This document shows, one piece after another, positions 43,433-51,236 of a stretch of 64,000 bases of DNA. Every line of letters begins with the position of its first letter. The stretch's first letter is position 1. The stretch covers positions 4,154,001 to 4,218,000 of the forward strand of contig NZ_LT629703.1 of assembly GCF_900103365.1 (NCBI RefSeq), in the 5' to 3' direction. This DNA is from Afipia sp. GAS231 (lineage in GTDB: Bacteria > Pseudomonadota > Alphaproteobacteria > Rhizobiales > Xanthobacteraceae). A program made the position numbers and the translations under genes. The notes under the pieces were generated by a model. That model was not told the DNA's origin, ran no database searches, and saw only the letters and a list, made by a program, of their open reading frames with translations.

Positions 43433-43690
43433 TCAGCCTTTTTTCGCGGTCTTGCTTGCGGCTTTGGCTTTGGTCACGCGCTTGGGCTTGACCTTCGGCT
43501 CTGGCGGGTTTGCGAGGTCGGCGGCTTCCCTGGCCAGACGCAGCGCACGCAACTGCTCGGTCCGCTTCCGGATCGCAATGTCGGCGGCCGCTATTTCGGC
43601 CATCGCCTTGATGCCTTCGACTTCCTGGCTGCGTTTGCGGTGGAGCCGAATTTCCTTCATTTCGGCGGGACTCTTGGGCTCATCGTTCAT
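43433..43690 (-). CDS. 85-residue charged hypothetical protein with lysine-rich tail (paralogue B)
   Basis: Begins MNDEPKSPAEMKEIRLHRKR, has a predicted helix (EVEGIKAMAEIAAADIAIRK), then the shared LRALRLAREAADLANPPEPK and a basic tail VTKAKAASKTAKKG. It is the first gene of a two-gene pair with paralogue A, arranged head to tail. No known domain is recognised. The strong charge bias and shared motif argue that it is a real gene. Similar pairs are expected in related genomes, but I have not checked. Confidence 0.82.
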   Translation of the reverse strand: MNDEPKSPAEMKEIRLHRKRSQEVEGIKAMAEIAAADIAIRKRTEQLRALRLAREAADLANPPEPKVKPKRVTKAKAASKTAKKG

Positions 43691-43859
43691 CTTATACCTC
43701 TGAAATCACGACCGATATCGTCGAACGATCTGTGAGACTGTTACCACGGATCGCAGGGTCTAGGGCGTTATTTTAGGCTCCAAAAGCCGCGTTATCGCGC
43801 GGATTTGGCCATCATGGTGAAGGGCGGCGCCCCCGTCGGGCGCCGGCCACGGTTCCGGC

Positions 43860-43904
43860 TATAGCCCTGTTCCGATGGAATCGGAGCGGCGCTAAACGCT
43901 CTAG
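43860..43904. repeat. Palindromic repeat, degenerate GTTCCGATGGAATCGGAGC copy
   Basis: Inverted repeat GTTCCGAT / ATCGGAGC followed by GCGCTAAACGCTCTAG, a diverged member of the family at 28.2 and 43.1 kb. Its terminal CTA gives the TAG stop codon of the persulfide-dioxygenase-like gene. Confidence 0.75.
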
Positions 43905-44941
43905 CCGTGCACCACCGGGCCGCCGGCCTTCTTCCAGGCATCGATGCCGCCCTCGATGTGGGCGGTGTTGGCGAGCCCTGCGCTTTTGGCGGCAGCCACG
44001 GCCATCGCCGAGCGCTCGCCGAAGGCGCAGAAGAACACCACGCGGCGTCCGGTCGCGGCCGCGACTTCGCGCAGCATGCCGCCCGGCCGCAGGCTTTCGC
44101 AGATTCCGGGGTAGGGTGCATGCAGCGCACCCGGCAACATGCCGTGCTTGGCGCGCTCGTTGTTCTCGCGCAAATCGACCAGCAGGATATCGGGCCGGCC
44201 CAGGCTCGCGATGGCGTCGCGTGCGCTCAGCGCCAGTCCCTGTTTGGCGAGGTCCTCCTGATGCAGGCCGACATGCATGTTGGCCGGCAGCACCACGTCC
44301 ATCAATTTGGGATTCGGCAGATTGAGATTGCCCATCAACTCGACATATTCGTCGATCGAGCGCACCTGCAGGCGCGGATTGTAGCGCTTCTCCTCGCCGA
44401 TGGTGGAAACCGTATCGCCCTTGTAGTCATGGGCGGGGAATACCATGGTCTCGTCGGGCAGTTTCAGCAGCCGGTTGAAGATCGAATCATATTGCGATCG
44501 CGCGCTGCCGTTCTGGAAATCGGTGCGGCCGGTGCCGCGGATCAACAGCGTATCGCCGGTGAAGACGCGGTCGCCCATCAGATAACTATAGGAATCGTCG
44601 GTGTGGCCGGGCGTGTACATGACGTCGAGGCTCAGCCCCTCGATCATCACCTTGTCGCCGTCGGAGACCCGCATCGACACCACGTCGGCCTTGCTCTGCT
44701 CGCCCATGATGGTGATGCATTGGGTGCGGTCGCGGAGTTCACCGAGGCCGGTGACGTGATCCGCATGCAGGTGAGTGTCGACCGCCTTCACCAGCCGCAG
44801 ATCGAGCTCCTGCAACAGCTTGCAGTAGCGATCGGCCTTTTCCAGCACGGGATCAAGGATCAGCGCCTCGCCGCCGGGCCGGCTGGCCAAGAGGTAGCTG
44901 TAGGTGCCCGAGACGCTGTCGAAGAGCTGACGAAAGATCAT
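43901..44941 (-). CDS. Persulfide dioxygenase (ETHE1-like) fused to rhodanese
   Basis: 346 residues. Residues 1-~240 are a metallo-beta-lactamase fold of the ETHE1 type: THLHADHVTG (His57, His59, Asp61, His62), GHTDDSYSYL (His113), FTGDTLLIRGTGRTDFQNG (Asp130) and PAHDYKG (His171). ETHE1 enzymes oxidise glutathione persulfide to sulfite. Residues ~240-346 are a rhodanese domain with active-site loop CAFGERS (Cys305), which moves sulfane sulfur. Fusions of this kind are known in other bacteria. The ATG giving MIFRQLFDS matches family starts; an ATG 30 bases upstream is possible. It lies after the sox/DsrE genes on the same strand. Confidence 0.92.
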   Translation of the reverse strand: MIFRQLFDSVSGTYSYLLASRPGGEALILDPVLEKADRYCKLLQELDLRLVKAVDTHLHADHVTGLGELRDRTQCITIMGEQSKADVVSMRVSDGDKVMIEGLSLDVMYTPGHTDDSYSYLMGDRVFTGDTLLIRGTGRTDFQNGSARSQYDSIFNRLLKLPDETMVFPAHDYKGDTVSTIGEEKRYNPRLQVRSIDEYVELMGNLNLPNPKLMDVVLPANMHVGLHQEDLAKQGLALSARDAIASLGRPDILLVDLRENNERAKHGMLPGALHAPYPGICESLRPGGMLREVAAATGRRVVFFCAFGERSAMAVAAAKSAGLANTAHIEGGIDAWKKAGGPVVHG

Positions 44942-45013
44942 GGCTACTGCCGGATGTTGATTCCGGAGCATGATATTCTATCAGGGCCGCGTACTCAAAC
45001 GATCCCTTCTCCC

Positions 45014-45179
45014 GTCATGTCCGGTCATGGCCGGGCGTAGCCGTCCGAAGGACGGCGTCGCTTCCGCTCGCCTATGATCCGGCCATCCACGTCTTTTCTT
45101 GCTGCGACGCAGCTAAGACGTGGATGTCCGGGACATCTAGCGCGAAGACGCGCTTCGCGCTTCTGCCCGGGGCATGACG
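45014..45179. repeat. Long composite palindromic repeat, GTCATG...CATGAC family
   Basis: About 165 bases containing several nested inverted repeats (CCGTCCGAAGGACGG, GCGAAGACGCGCTTCGCGC, and CCACGTCTTTTCTTGCTGCG with CGCAGCTAAGACGTGG). This is a Bradyrhizobium-type intergenic element. It separates the first DsrE gene from the dioxygenase-rhodanese gene. Confidence 0.8.
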
Positions 45180-45214
45180 AGCGGAGTGTGCCGCCGATTG
45201 GACCGGCAGAGCCC

Positions 45215-45661
45215 TCAGGGCCGGACGTAGCTCCAGTCCTGCTCCTGCAATTCCATCAAATGGACCACACCCGACGGCACGATGGTGGCGTCGGGGACCA
45301 TGGGAATCTCGTGGCCTTCGGTCTTTTCCATGCCCTGCCTGGTATTATTGCAGGCCGAGAACTGGATCTTGCCGGGAAACACCATGTCCTTCAGCCGCTT
45401 GATGCGGTCCTGCACCGGGGAGGTGTCCGATCGCAGCATGTGCAGGCCGGGACCGTAGGCCACGACATCGATATCGACGTCCTCGTTCTTGGCCCGGTAG
45501 TGCTCGATGACGTTGGTGGCGTTGTTCAGCACGAGATTCATCACCTGCGGATCGTTCTGGTCGATCTGGATCGTGACGCGATGCGGCTTGGTATCGGCGG
45601 CCAGCGCGCCCGAGGCGAAGGCGATCGAGAGCAGGGCGGCGGTCAAGAAACGGTAGAACAT
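45215..45661 (-). CDS. Exported DsrE-family protein 1
   Basis: 148 residues with a Sec signal (MFYRFLTAALLSIAFASGAL, then AA). The mature DsrE/F-like fold has VTIQIDQNDPQVMNLVLNNA and VVAYGPGLHMLR, with a single conserved cysteine in FSACNNTRQGM (Cys104). It ends SYVRP, like its paralogue. DsrE-type cysteines carry sulfane sulfur in cytoplasmic pathways; here the location would be periplasmic. GGAG stands 8 bases before the ATG. A palindromic repeat separates it from the second DsrE gene. Confidence 0.9.
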   Translation of the reverse strand: MFYRFLTAALLSIAFASGALAADTKPHRVTIQIDQNDPQVMNLVLNNATNVIEHYRAKNEDVDIDVVAYGPGLHMLRSDTSPVQDRIKRLKDMVFPGKIQFSACNNTRQGMEKTEGHEIPMVPDATIVPSGVVHLMELQEQDWSYVRP

Positions 45662-45697
45662 TACGTATTCTCCGAGATGAAATGAGTATCTCTCCCC

Positions 45698-45812
45698 GTC
45701 ATTGCGAGGAGCGAAGCGACGAAGCAATCCAGACCTTCGCGGAGGAAGTCTGGATTGCTTCCGCCTTCGCTCGTTGAGCTTCGGCGGACAAGTCGCTTCG
45801 CTCGCAATGACG
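45698..45812. repeat. Palindromic repeat, CGTCATTGCGAGGAGCGAAG family (copy 1)
   Basis: Arms CGTCATTGCGAGGAGCGAAG and GCTCGCAATGACG. The inner arms GCAATCCAGACTT-like and AAGTCTGGATTGC pair. A second, shorter copy with the same ends is at 57020-57104. It separates the two DsrE paralogues and may weaken read-through from the sox operon. Confidence 0.9.
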
Positions 45813-45825
45813 GTGGGGCTGACGG

Positions 45826-46287
45826 TCAGGGCCGCACCAGTGTGTAGCCGTTTTCGGTCAGGAACAGAATCTGGGCGACGCCGACCTGCACCGGCGTGGC
45901 GGCGGCGATGTAGTCCGGGCGCTTGCCGGTTTCGCGCTCCAGCGTATCGACGGTGTTGAGGCAGATATCGACCCGCGCGCCCTGCGCGACCAGGCTTTCG
46001 ACCAGCTTGCGGTTGGGATTTTCCGGGCGCAGCAGCTCGATGCCGGGGCCGAACGCCACGATCTCGACCGCCACCTTGTCGGGGTCGTAGAATTTCATCA
46101 GATTATTGGCGACGCTGATCACCATGCCCTGCTTCTTCGGGTCATTGTCGGAGAGTTGCAGCACGACCTTGTGCTCGGCGAACGGCTTGTCCTGCAGCGG
46201 CACCTGCTGGGCGCGCGCCAGCGTCGCCGACGTGGCGATCAACAGCGCCGCGGCCAGCAGACGAAGGATGATCGAAAAGCCCCTCAC
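45826..46287 (-). CDS. Exported DsrE-family protein 2
   Basis: 153 residues starting at a GTG that overlaps the soxB stop (GTGA), so it is translationally coupled to soxB. N-terminal signal FSIILRLLAAALLIATSATL ends ARAQ. The fold shows VVLQLSDNDPKKQGMVISVA, VEIVAFGPGIELLR and the cysteine in VDICLNTVDTL (Cys109), ending YTLVRP. It is a diverged paralogue of the next gene. Such exported DsrE proteins in sox operons have no established function to my knowledge; handling of periplasmic sulfane sulfur is the obvious hypothesis. Confidence 0.9.
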   Translation of the reverse strand: MRGFSIILRLLAAALLIATSATLARAQQVPLQDKPFAEHKVVLQLSDNDPKKQGMVISVANNLMKFYDPDKVAVEIVAFGPGIELLRPENPNRKLVESLVAQGARVDICLNTVDTLERETGKRPDYIAAATPVQVGVAQILFLTENGYTLVRP

Positions 46288-48029
46288 TGATGAAGTCCCG
46301 CGATGCCGGGATTGTCGTCGACGCCCTTGAGCGTGACGCCCGGCGCGTTTCGGTTCGGCGGTTTGCCCGATCTGAGGTGGTTGGCAACCACGTCCCAGAC
46401 CGGCGCGCCCTTCTGTTCGTTGACAGAGGCCCAGCCCGCCACCTTGTAGCTCTTGCCGGCCTCCAGTGTGCGGCCGCCGTCGAGCTTCAGTTCGGAGATC
46501 CGCTTGCCCACGGTCTCCGCGGGCGTGCAGGCGTAGGAAAGCCCGCCGACGCGGACCATGTCGCCGCCCTGCTGGTAATAGGGATCGGGGTTGAACAGAT
46601 TGTCGCAGACGTCTTCGAGCACGTCCTTGATCTGGGCGCCGGTCATGGTCGCGACGTAGGTCTCGGGATAGGTGATGGCGGTCTGTGCCAGCACGTCTTC
46701 CATCGTCAGCGGCTGGCCCGCCAGCGCCGTGGTGCCCCAGCGGAAACCGGGCGACAGCGCGATCTCGGCGTTGAGCTCGCCGCGCAGCGCGTCGCAGATC
46801 AGTTGATCCATGGTGCCGCTGAAATTGCCGCGGCGGTAGAGCAGGCGGTCGGCGGCGGCGATCTTGTCGCCCCACGCGGCCGCATGGGGTTCGCGGGCTT
46901 TCTCGATCAGCGCCTGCATCGCCGGATCGGGCTTCAGCAATTCCGCGAACACCGGTAGCAGCCGGTAGCGCACATTGGCGACCTTGCCCTTGGCGATATC
47001 GAGATCGAGCACGGCGAGATATTTGCCGTACGATCCGGCATTGGTGACCAGCGTGACGCCGCCCGCATTGGTCACGGTGATCGGCTGCGGCACGGCGTCA
47101 TGGGTGTGTCCGCCGAGGATGACGTCGATGCCGGTGACGCGGCTGGCGAGCTTGAGGTCGACATCCATGCCGTTGTGCGACAGCAGGATCACCGCATCGA
47201 CCTTGTCATTGTTGCGATGTCCGTCGACGAGTTTTTGCAGTTCCTCGTCGCGGATGCCGAACTTCCAGTCCGGTGTGAAACGCTTGGGATGGGCGATCGG
47301 CACGTACGGAAATGCCTGTCCGATCACCGCCACCCGGTGACCGCCGATTTCCTTGATGACGGACGGCTTGAACACGCGGCCTGAGGCCGGATCGAACGCC
47401 TTGGCGTCGTTGAAGGCGGCTTCCTCGGTGAGGAAGACGTTCTGCGCCAGGAACTCGCCCTTGAAGCGCTCGAGATTGTCGCGCAGCACCTTTTCGCCAT
47501 AGGTGAATTCCCAATGGCCGGTCATCGCCTCGATGCCGAGCAGGTTGGCGGCGTCCACCATGTCGGCGCCCTGCATGGCATTGGCAAGTCCAGTGCCCTG
47601 CCAGAGATCGCCGCCGTCGAGCAGCAGCGAGCGCCCCGCGCCGACGTCGCTGCGCAACCGGTCGATCAGCGTCTTCAGATGCGCGAAGCCGCCGAGCTTG
47701 CCGAACCGGGCGGCGGCCTTCTCGAATTCGATAAAGGTGAAGGCGTAGGCATCGGCGCTGTCAGGGCGGATGCCGAAGCGATCGAGAAAAGCCTTGCCGA
47801 CCAGATGCGGCGGGTTGCCCTGCATCGAGCCGATGCCGATATTGACGCTCGGTTCGCGGAAATAGACCGGCTTGAGCTGCGCATGCGCATCGGTCATGTG
47901 CAGGATGCGCGCATTGCCGAAGCGGTCGAGATCGTAGGCGCTGTCGGCGCTGCGCGCGAGCCGCGGCAGGCTGCCGGTGAGCGTTGCAGCGCCCGCAAGC
48001 GTCAGGAAATCCCGGCGGCGGATGGTCAT
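46284..48029 (-). CDS. soxB: SoxB, thiosulfohydrolase of the Sox complex
   Basis: 581 residues. SoxB hydrolyses the sulfone group from the SoxY-bound thiosulfate, releasing sulfate in the periplasm. Tat signal MTIRRRDFLTLAGAATLTGS. Mn-site motifs of the 5'-nucleotidase-like fold are visible: LHMTDAHAQLKPVY, LLDGGDLWQGTG, LLSHNGMDVD and GGHTHDA. GHWEFTYGE, a SoxB-type variant of the GNHEF motif, is present. The C-terminal domain has GGDMVRVGGLSYACTP. The ATG has GGAGAG upstream. It follows the SAXB gene by 35 bases and overlaps the DsrE 2 gene. Confidence 0.97.
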   Translation of the reverse strand: MTIRRRDFLTLAGAATLTGSLPRLARSADSAYDLDRFGNARILHMTDAHAQLKPVYFREPSVNIGIGSMQGNPPHLVGKAFLDRFGIRPDSADAYAFTFIEFEKAAARFGKLGGFAHLKTLIDRLRSDVGAGRSLLLDGGDLWQGTGLANAMQGADMVDAANLLGIEAMTGHWEFTYGEKVLRDNLERFKGEFLAQNVFLTEEAAFNDAKAFDPASGRVFKPSVIKEIGGHRVAVIGQAFPYVPIAHPKRFTPDWKFGIRDEELQKLVDGHRNNDKVDAVILLSHNGMDVDLKLASRVTGIDVILGGHTHDAVPQPITVTNAGGVTLVTNAGSYGKYLAVLDLDIAKGKVANVRYRLLPVFAELLKPDPAMQALIEKAREPHAAAWGDKIAAADRLLYRRGNFSGTMDQLICDALRGELNAEIALSPGFRWGTTALAGQPLTMEDVLAQTAITYPETYVATMTGAQIKDVLEDVCDNLFNPDPYYQQGGDMVRVGGLSYACTPAETVGKRISELKLDGGRTLEAGKSYKVAGWASVNEQKGAPVWDVVANHLRSGKPPNRNAPGVTLKGVDDNPGIAGLHQ

Positions 48030-48064
48030 GCGTCTCTCCGCGCGTGGCTCATTCTGCTCGCCGC

Positions 48065-48373
48065 TCAGCGTATTTCCAGGTCTTTCCAGCGGGTCTTCTC
48101 GCTGGTGGCCTGGAAGCTCGAGGCCTTGGCGAGCGCTTCGGCTTCCTTGGCTGCCGCGGTGGCCTTGTCGAAATCGCCGGCTTCGGCCGACTTTTTCGCC
48201 GCGGCCAGCGTTGCCGCCGTCGTGGTCCACTGGTTGCGCAAGGCCGCTGCTTCCTTGTTCGCCGCTTCAGCCGCGGCGTAGGCCGCCTTGTAGTCGTCCT
48301 CGGAGGCCGCGAACGCGCCAGCTAAACCTGCGAGCATAAGCATCGAAGCCAAAACCGGTTTAAGCATGTTCAT
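48065..48373 (-). CDS. SoxXA-binding protein (SAXB/SoxK-like)
   Basis: 102 residues: Sec signal MNMLKPVLASMLMLAGLAGA, then a helical Ala/Lys-rich mature part (KAAYAAAEAANKEAAALRNQ, KKSAEAGDFDKATAAAKEAE). It matches the small protein known to bind the SoxXA cytochrome in some bacteria. It overlaps the soxA stop by 4 bases (ATGA) and is placed between soxA and soxB as expected. The fold would be a periplasmic coiled-coil. A role in assembly or stability of the SoxXA reaction is inferred from the family. Confidence 0.88.
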   Translation of the reverse strand: MNMLKPVLASMLMLAGLAGAFAASEDDYKAAYAAAEAANKEAAALRNQWTTTAATLAAAKKSAEAGDFDKATAAAKEAEALAKASSFQATSEKTRWKDLEIR

Positions 48374-49230
48374 GGCCGCGCTCCCGGACCGGAAATCGGC
48401 AGTCCGTTGCTGACATAGGACAGATAATATTCGACGTTGCGATACTCGTCGTCCTGCGGACTGAGCGGCACGCCGCGGATCTGGCTGTTGCAGGTGGTGA
48501 AGCGCCGGCTGGTGGTGCCCATGCCGCTCCATTCCGAACGGTAGATCGGCATCGCGTTGAGAATGCCGAGCGCGGGCGCCAGCACTTCGGCGCGGATGCG
48601 CTCGCCCGGGCTCTGCACATGGCAGGTGGCGCAGGAGAAATTGAGCTGGCCGCGGCGGGTGTAGAAATATTCCTTGCCGCTCTCGTAGGCTTCGAGCGCG
48701 CGCGGATCGTTGGGGATCTTGATATCCATCGGCTTGCCGCGCGAGGTGAAGGCCATATAGGCGGTCAGCGCCGCCATTTCGTCCTTCACATAGGAGAACG
48801 CCGGCTCGCCATTGGCCTCGCGGCAGCGGTTCAGCGCCAGCTCCAGCGTGACGACCTTGCCTTCCTTCTCGTCGAAGGTGGGATAGTTCTGGCGGATGCC
48901 GATGCCCTTGTTCGGGAAGCAATCCTCATAGCTCTTGCCGTTCTTGAACGGTTTCGTGAACATCTCCTTGCCCATTTCGAGCGAGAACTCGTAGGGCGGA
49001 AACTGTTCCTTCTCTTCCCATTGCTTGTGCAGGTCCTCGTTCATCGAATAGGGACCGTTGACGAAGTCTTCCGGCTTCACCTTGGGAAACTTGTCGGTGA
49101 AGAATTTCTGGAACGCCTTGGCATCCTTGACCGGATCGACGGTGTCGGCGGCAGGCGCCGGCGCAGCGAATGCCAGCACAGCCAGCGCAAGTGCTGCCGA
49201 GGCAAATGGGATCGCGGACATGAGCCTCAT
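48370..49230 (-). CDS. soxA: SoxA, c-type cytochrome subunit of SoxXA
   Basis: 286 residues with a Sec signal (AIPFASAALALAVLAFAAP). SoxXA couples thiosulfate to the SoxY cysteine. One CxxCH is seen, SCATCH (Cys200, Cys203, His204), and the proposed catalytic cysteine ligand is in RFTTCNSQIR (Cys247). The N-terminal half has only Cys104 and Cys136 and no heme motif, so this is a mono-heme SoxA with a probable disulfide. It overlaps soxZ and the SAXB gene by 4 bases each. Confidence 0.96.
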   Translation of the reverse strand: MRLMSAIPFASAALALAVLAFAAPAPAADTVDPVKDAKAFQKFFTDKFPKVKPEDFVNGPYSMNEDLHKQWEEKEQFPPYEFSLEMGKEMFTKPFKNGKSYEDCFPNKGIGIRQNYPTFDEKEGKVVTLELALNRCREANGEPAFSYVKDEMAALTAYMAFTSRGKPMDIKIPNDPRALEAYESGKEYFYTRRGQLNFSCATCHVQSPGERIRAEVLAPALGILNAMPIYRSEWSGMGTTSRRFTTCNSQIRGVPLSPQDDEYRNVEYYLSYVSNGLPISGPGARP

Positions 49231-49538
49231 TGAATCTTCGCCGTGGTGGTGTCGGTCGCGCCCTTGTTGTCGACCCAGCTGATCTTGAGATCGTCGCCCT
49301 TCTTGCCGCCCTTGAAAGCGAACTTGACGTAAGGGTCTTTCGAAACCCCGCCGCCCCAGTCGGCCGCAAAAACGTTCTTGCCGTCATATTCGAACGTCAG
49401 CTGCTGGATGAAATGCGGCGGAATGATCTCGCCCTTGGCGTCCTTGACGAAGCCGGAATCCATCGGATGCTGGATCAGCGCCTGCACCTCGGTGGTGTCG
49501 CCGTTCGAAGTTGCGCGCGCGCGAATGGTCGATGCCAT
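49227..49538 (-). CDS. soxZ: SoxZ, carrier-complex subunit
   Basis: 103-residue immunoglobulin-fold partner of SoxY. It shows IRARATSNGDTTEVQALIQH, the conserved HFIQQLTFEYDGKNVFAADW and a C-terminal KISWVDNKGATDTTTAKIQ. There is no signal peptide; SoxZ is exported as a complex with Tat-signalled SoxY. AGGAGA precedes the ATG. Unusually, a palindromic repeat separates it from soxY, which normally sits right next to it. Confidence 0.96.
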   Translation of the reverse strand: MASTIRARATSNGDTTEVQALIQHPMDSGFVKDAKGEIIPPHFIQQLTFEYDGKNVFAADWGGGVSKDPYVKFAFKGGKKGDDLKISWVDNKGATDTTTAKIQ

Positions 49539-49560
49539 CTGGTTATTCTCCTGGCTTTAT

Positions 49561-49618
49561 AGTTTGCGCATGATCTGGTCGGAAAACCGGTTCCCACTTT
49601 TCCGGATCATGCGCGCTA
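49561..49618. repeat. RPE-like palindrome inside the sox operon, between soxY and soxZ
   Basis: Inverted repeat GCGCATGATCTGGTCGGAAA / TTTTCCGGATCATGCGC around CCGGTTCCCAC. This motif is widespread in Rhizobiales intergenic DNA. Its right-end CTA supplies the TAG stop codon of soxY. A hairpin here could alter soxY:soxZ stoichiometry, since both are needed 1:1. Confidence 0.88.
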
Positions 49619-50107
49619 GCCGCCGCAGCCGCCGACGGTGACCTTGACCTCTTTGGTGGTGCTGTAGACCTTGCCGCCGGCTTCGACGACGACGGTGACG
49701 TTGCTGGTCTTGGCCATCTTGATGCGGTTGGCGACGCTGGGCATCGTGCCCGCCGGAATCCTGTAGGACGCCACCAGCACGACCGGATTTTCGCTGACCA
49801 GGAACGAGATCGAGGTCACGTCGGGAAGCGTTGTCGTCACCGATACCGGCACCACGGCGCCGTTCTCGGCGATCTCGGGCGCATCGATCTTGACCTTGTC
49901 GGAAGCCTCCGCGGTCTTGCCGTAGAGCGCCTTGATCGCATCCGCCTCGGTTTTGGCCTTGAACGCCTCTTCCGGATATTTGTCGTTGGCGGCGGCGAAC
50001 GCGCCGCTCACGAAGGGAATGTTGCCGAGGCCGATAACGGCTACCGCGCCGGCGCCTTGCAGGATCAGCCGCCGCGTGGCCGAAAACCTTGTATCAGTCC
50101 TGTCCAT
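49616..50107 (-). CDS. soxY: SoxY, sulfur-carrying subunit of the Sox complex
   Basis: 163 residues. Tat signal TRRLILQGAGAVAVIGLG; the mature part ends with the swinging-arm motif VGGCGG, whose Cys161 carries the sulfur intermediates. VTTTLPDVTSISFLVSENP and ASYRIPAGTMPSVANRIKMA are family-typical. The ATG at 50107 follows GAGGAG; a GTG 15 bases upstream lies inside that site. The stop lies inside a palindromic repeat. It lies 43 bases after soxX. Confidence 0.96.
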   Translation of the reverse strand: MDRTDTRFSATRRLILQGAGAVAVIGLGNIPFVSGAFAAANDKYPEEAFKAKTEADAIKALYGKTAEASDKVKIDAPEIAENGAVVPVSVTTTLPDVTSISFLVSENPVVLVASYRIPAGTMPSVANRIKMAKTSNVTVVVEAGGKVYSTTKEVKVTVGGCGG

Positions 50108-50150
50108 CCAAAGTCTCCTCACGCGTGCGCTCGCGCGCCACGGCTTTGCG

Positions 50151-50522
50151 TCACAGCGTCTGCAGGAAATCCACCACTGCGTTGATCTCCTGTTCGGTCA
50201 GGATCCGGTTTCGTCCGAACGGAGGCATCACTGTCAGCGGATTGCGTAGGGTTTCGTCGGTCAGAATGGCGACGAGATCGGCGCGATTGGGATATTTGTG
50301 CTTGATGTCGACCAGCTCCGGCGCGATCGAGCCGGGCAGGTCGCCGCCCTTGATGACATGGCAGGTCAGGCAATTGCCCTTGCCGCGGTCGAAGGCGATC
50401 TTCTGGCCTTCGGCGGCCGCCGACTGCGCATGGGCAGGATTTGCGAATGCCACGATACCAGCCAGCAACAGCAGGACGAGCGCCGGACTAGTGACGGGCT
50501 TCGTTGAAAGGCGCTTGGTCAA
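50151..50522 (-). CDS. soxX: SoxX, c-type cytochrome subunit of SoxXA
   Basis: 123-residue mono-heme cytochrome with a Sec signal (VLLLLAGIVAFANPAHAQ). Heme motif NCLTCH (Cys51, Cys54, His55) and distal methionine in VMPPFGRNRILT (Met99). It pairs with SoxA. The start is TTG preceded by a weak GGAA; alternatives downstream would cut into the signal peptide. It begins 15 bases after soxD, so the operon is contiguous. The short length matches the compact SoxX form. Confidence 0.95.
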   Translation of the reverse strand: MTKRLSTKPVTSPALVLLLLAGIVAFANPAHAQSAAAEGQKIAFDRGKGNCLTCHVIKGGDLPGSIAPELVDIKHKYPNRADLVAILTDETLRNPLTVMPPFGRNRILTEQEINAVVDFLQTL

Positions 50523-50537
50523 TGGCGTTTCCGTTTT

Positions 50538-51236
50538 CTACTTTGACTGCATGGTATCGAGCGGTCCCGTCGTGCGCGGCGTCAATTGCTTGCCTTCGGC
50601 CGTGGACACAATCCTTGTTTCCGCGGGATCGATGCAGGCGTTCATGCATGGCTTGGCCATCGTATCAGGTCTTGGATCGGTCCAGATGAAACTTTCGCGA
50701 TTGGGCATTTTGACGGTGGGCAGGCTGGTCCTGTCGGCAACGAATTCATTTGGAACGATGTCGTTCAGGTTCAGAACATAGGCTGTCAAAGCATAAACGT
50801 CATCGGCTGACAATGTGTGGGGCGCAGGCATCGGCATGGCGCGGTTAATGTAATCCCATAAGGTCGGCGCAAACGGCCAGTAGCTGCCGACCGTCGGCTC
50901 GGGCCGTTCCCCCCTGAGCGTTCCCTGGCCGCCGACGAGCTTGGGATAGCGGCCTTCGCCTTCGCCGAAGGTTCCATGGCAGGCGGCGCACTGCTCGGCA
51001 AAGACCTCCGCGCCCCGTTCGACGGTGCCGCTGCCGGCGGGCAGGCCGACGCCGTCGTCTCCGCGCACGTCGATTTCCCATCCGGCGATCTGTTCGGGCG
51101 TGGCTTTGCTGCCATAAAAATACCGCCCGGGCTCTGCTGCGCCCGCGAAGGTGTCGGTGGCTAGGATCAGGCCCAAGACCGAGCCAAAGACCAGGCCAAA
51201 GCCGACCCGGAAGGAATGCTCACGCGAGCTGAACAT
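50538..51236 (-). CDS. soxD: SoxD, cytochrome subunit of sulfane dehydrogenase SoxCD
   Basis: 232 residues. An N-terminal hydrophobic segment (RVGFGLVFGSVLGLILATDT) anchors or exports it; heme site QCAACHGTFGEGEGRYP (Cys83, Cys86, His87), with a methionine candidate in RAMPMPAPH. SoxCD removes six electrons from SoxY-bound sulfane sulfur, allowing complete oxidation to sulfate. The ATG overlaps the soxC 3' end by 17 bases. One heme motif only; some SoxD proteins have two, so this is the shorter form. Confidence 0.92.
   Translation of the reverse strand: MFSSREHSFRVGFGLVFGSVLGLILATDTFAGAAEPGRYFYGSKATPEQIAGWEIDVRGDDGVGLPAGSGTVERGAEVFAEQCAACHGTFGEGEGRYPKLVGGQGTLRGERPEPTVGSYWPFAPTLWDYINRAMPMPAPHTLSADDVYALTAYVLNLNDIVPNEFVADRTSLPTVKMPNRESFIWTDPRPDTMAKPCMNACIDPAETRIVSTAEGKQLTPRTTGPLDTMQSK

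Noticed and set aside
48030..48230. Upstream extension of SoxB
   Set aside because: It would place a charged stretch before the Tat signal and overlaps the SAXB gene out of frame.
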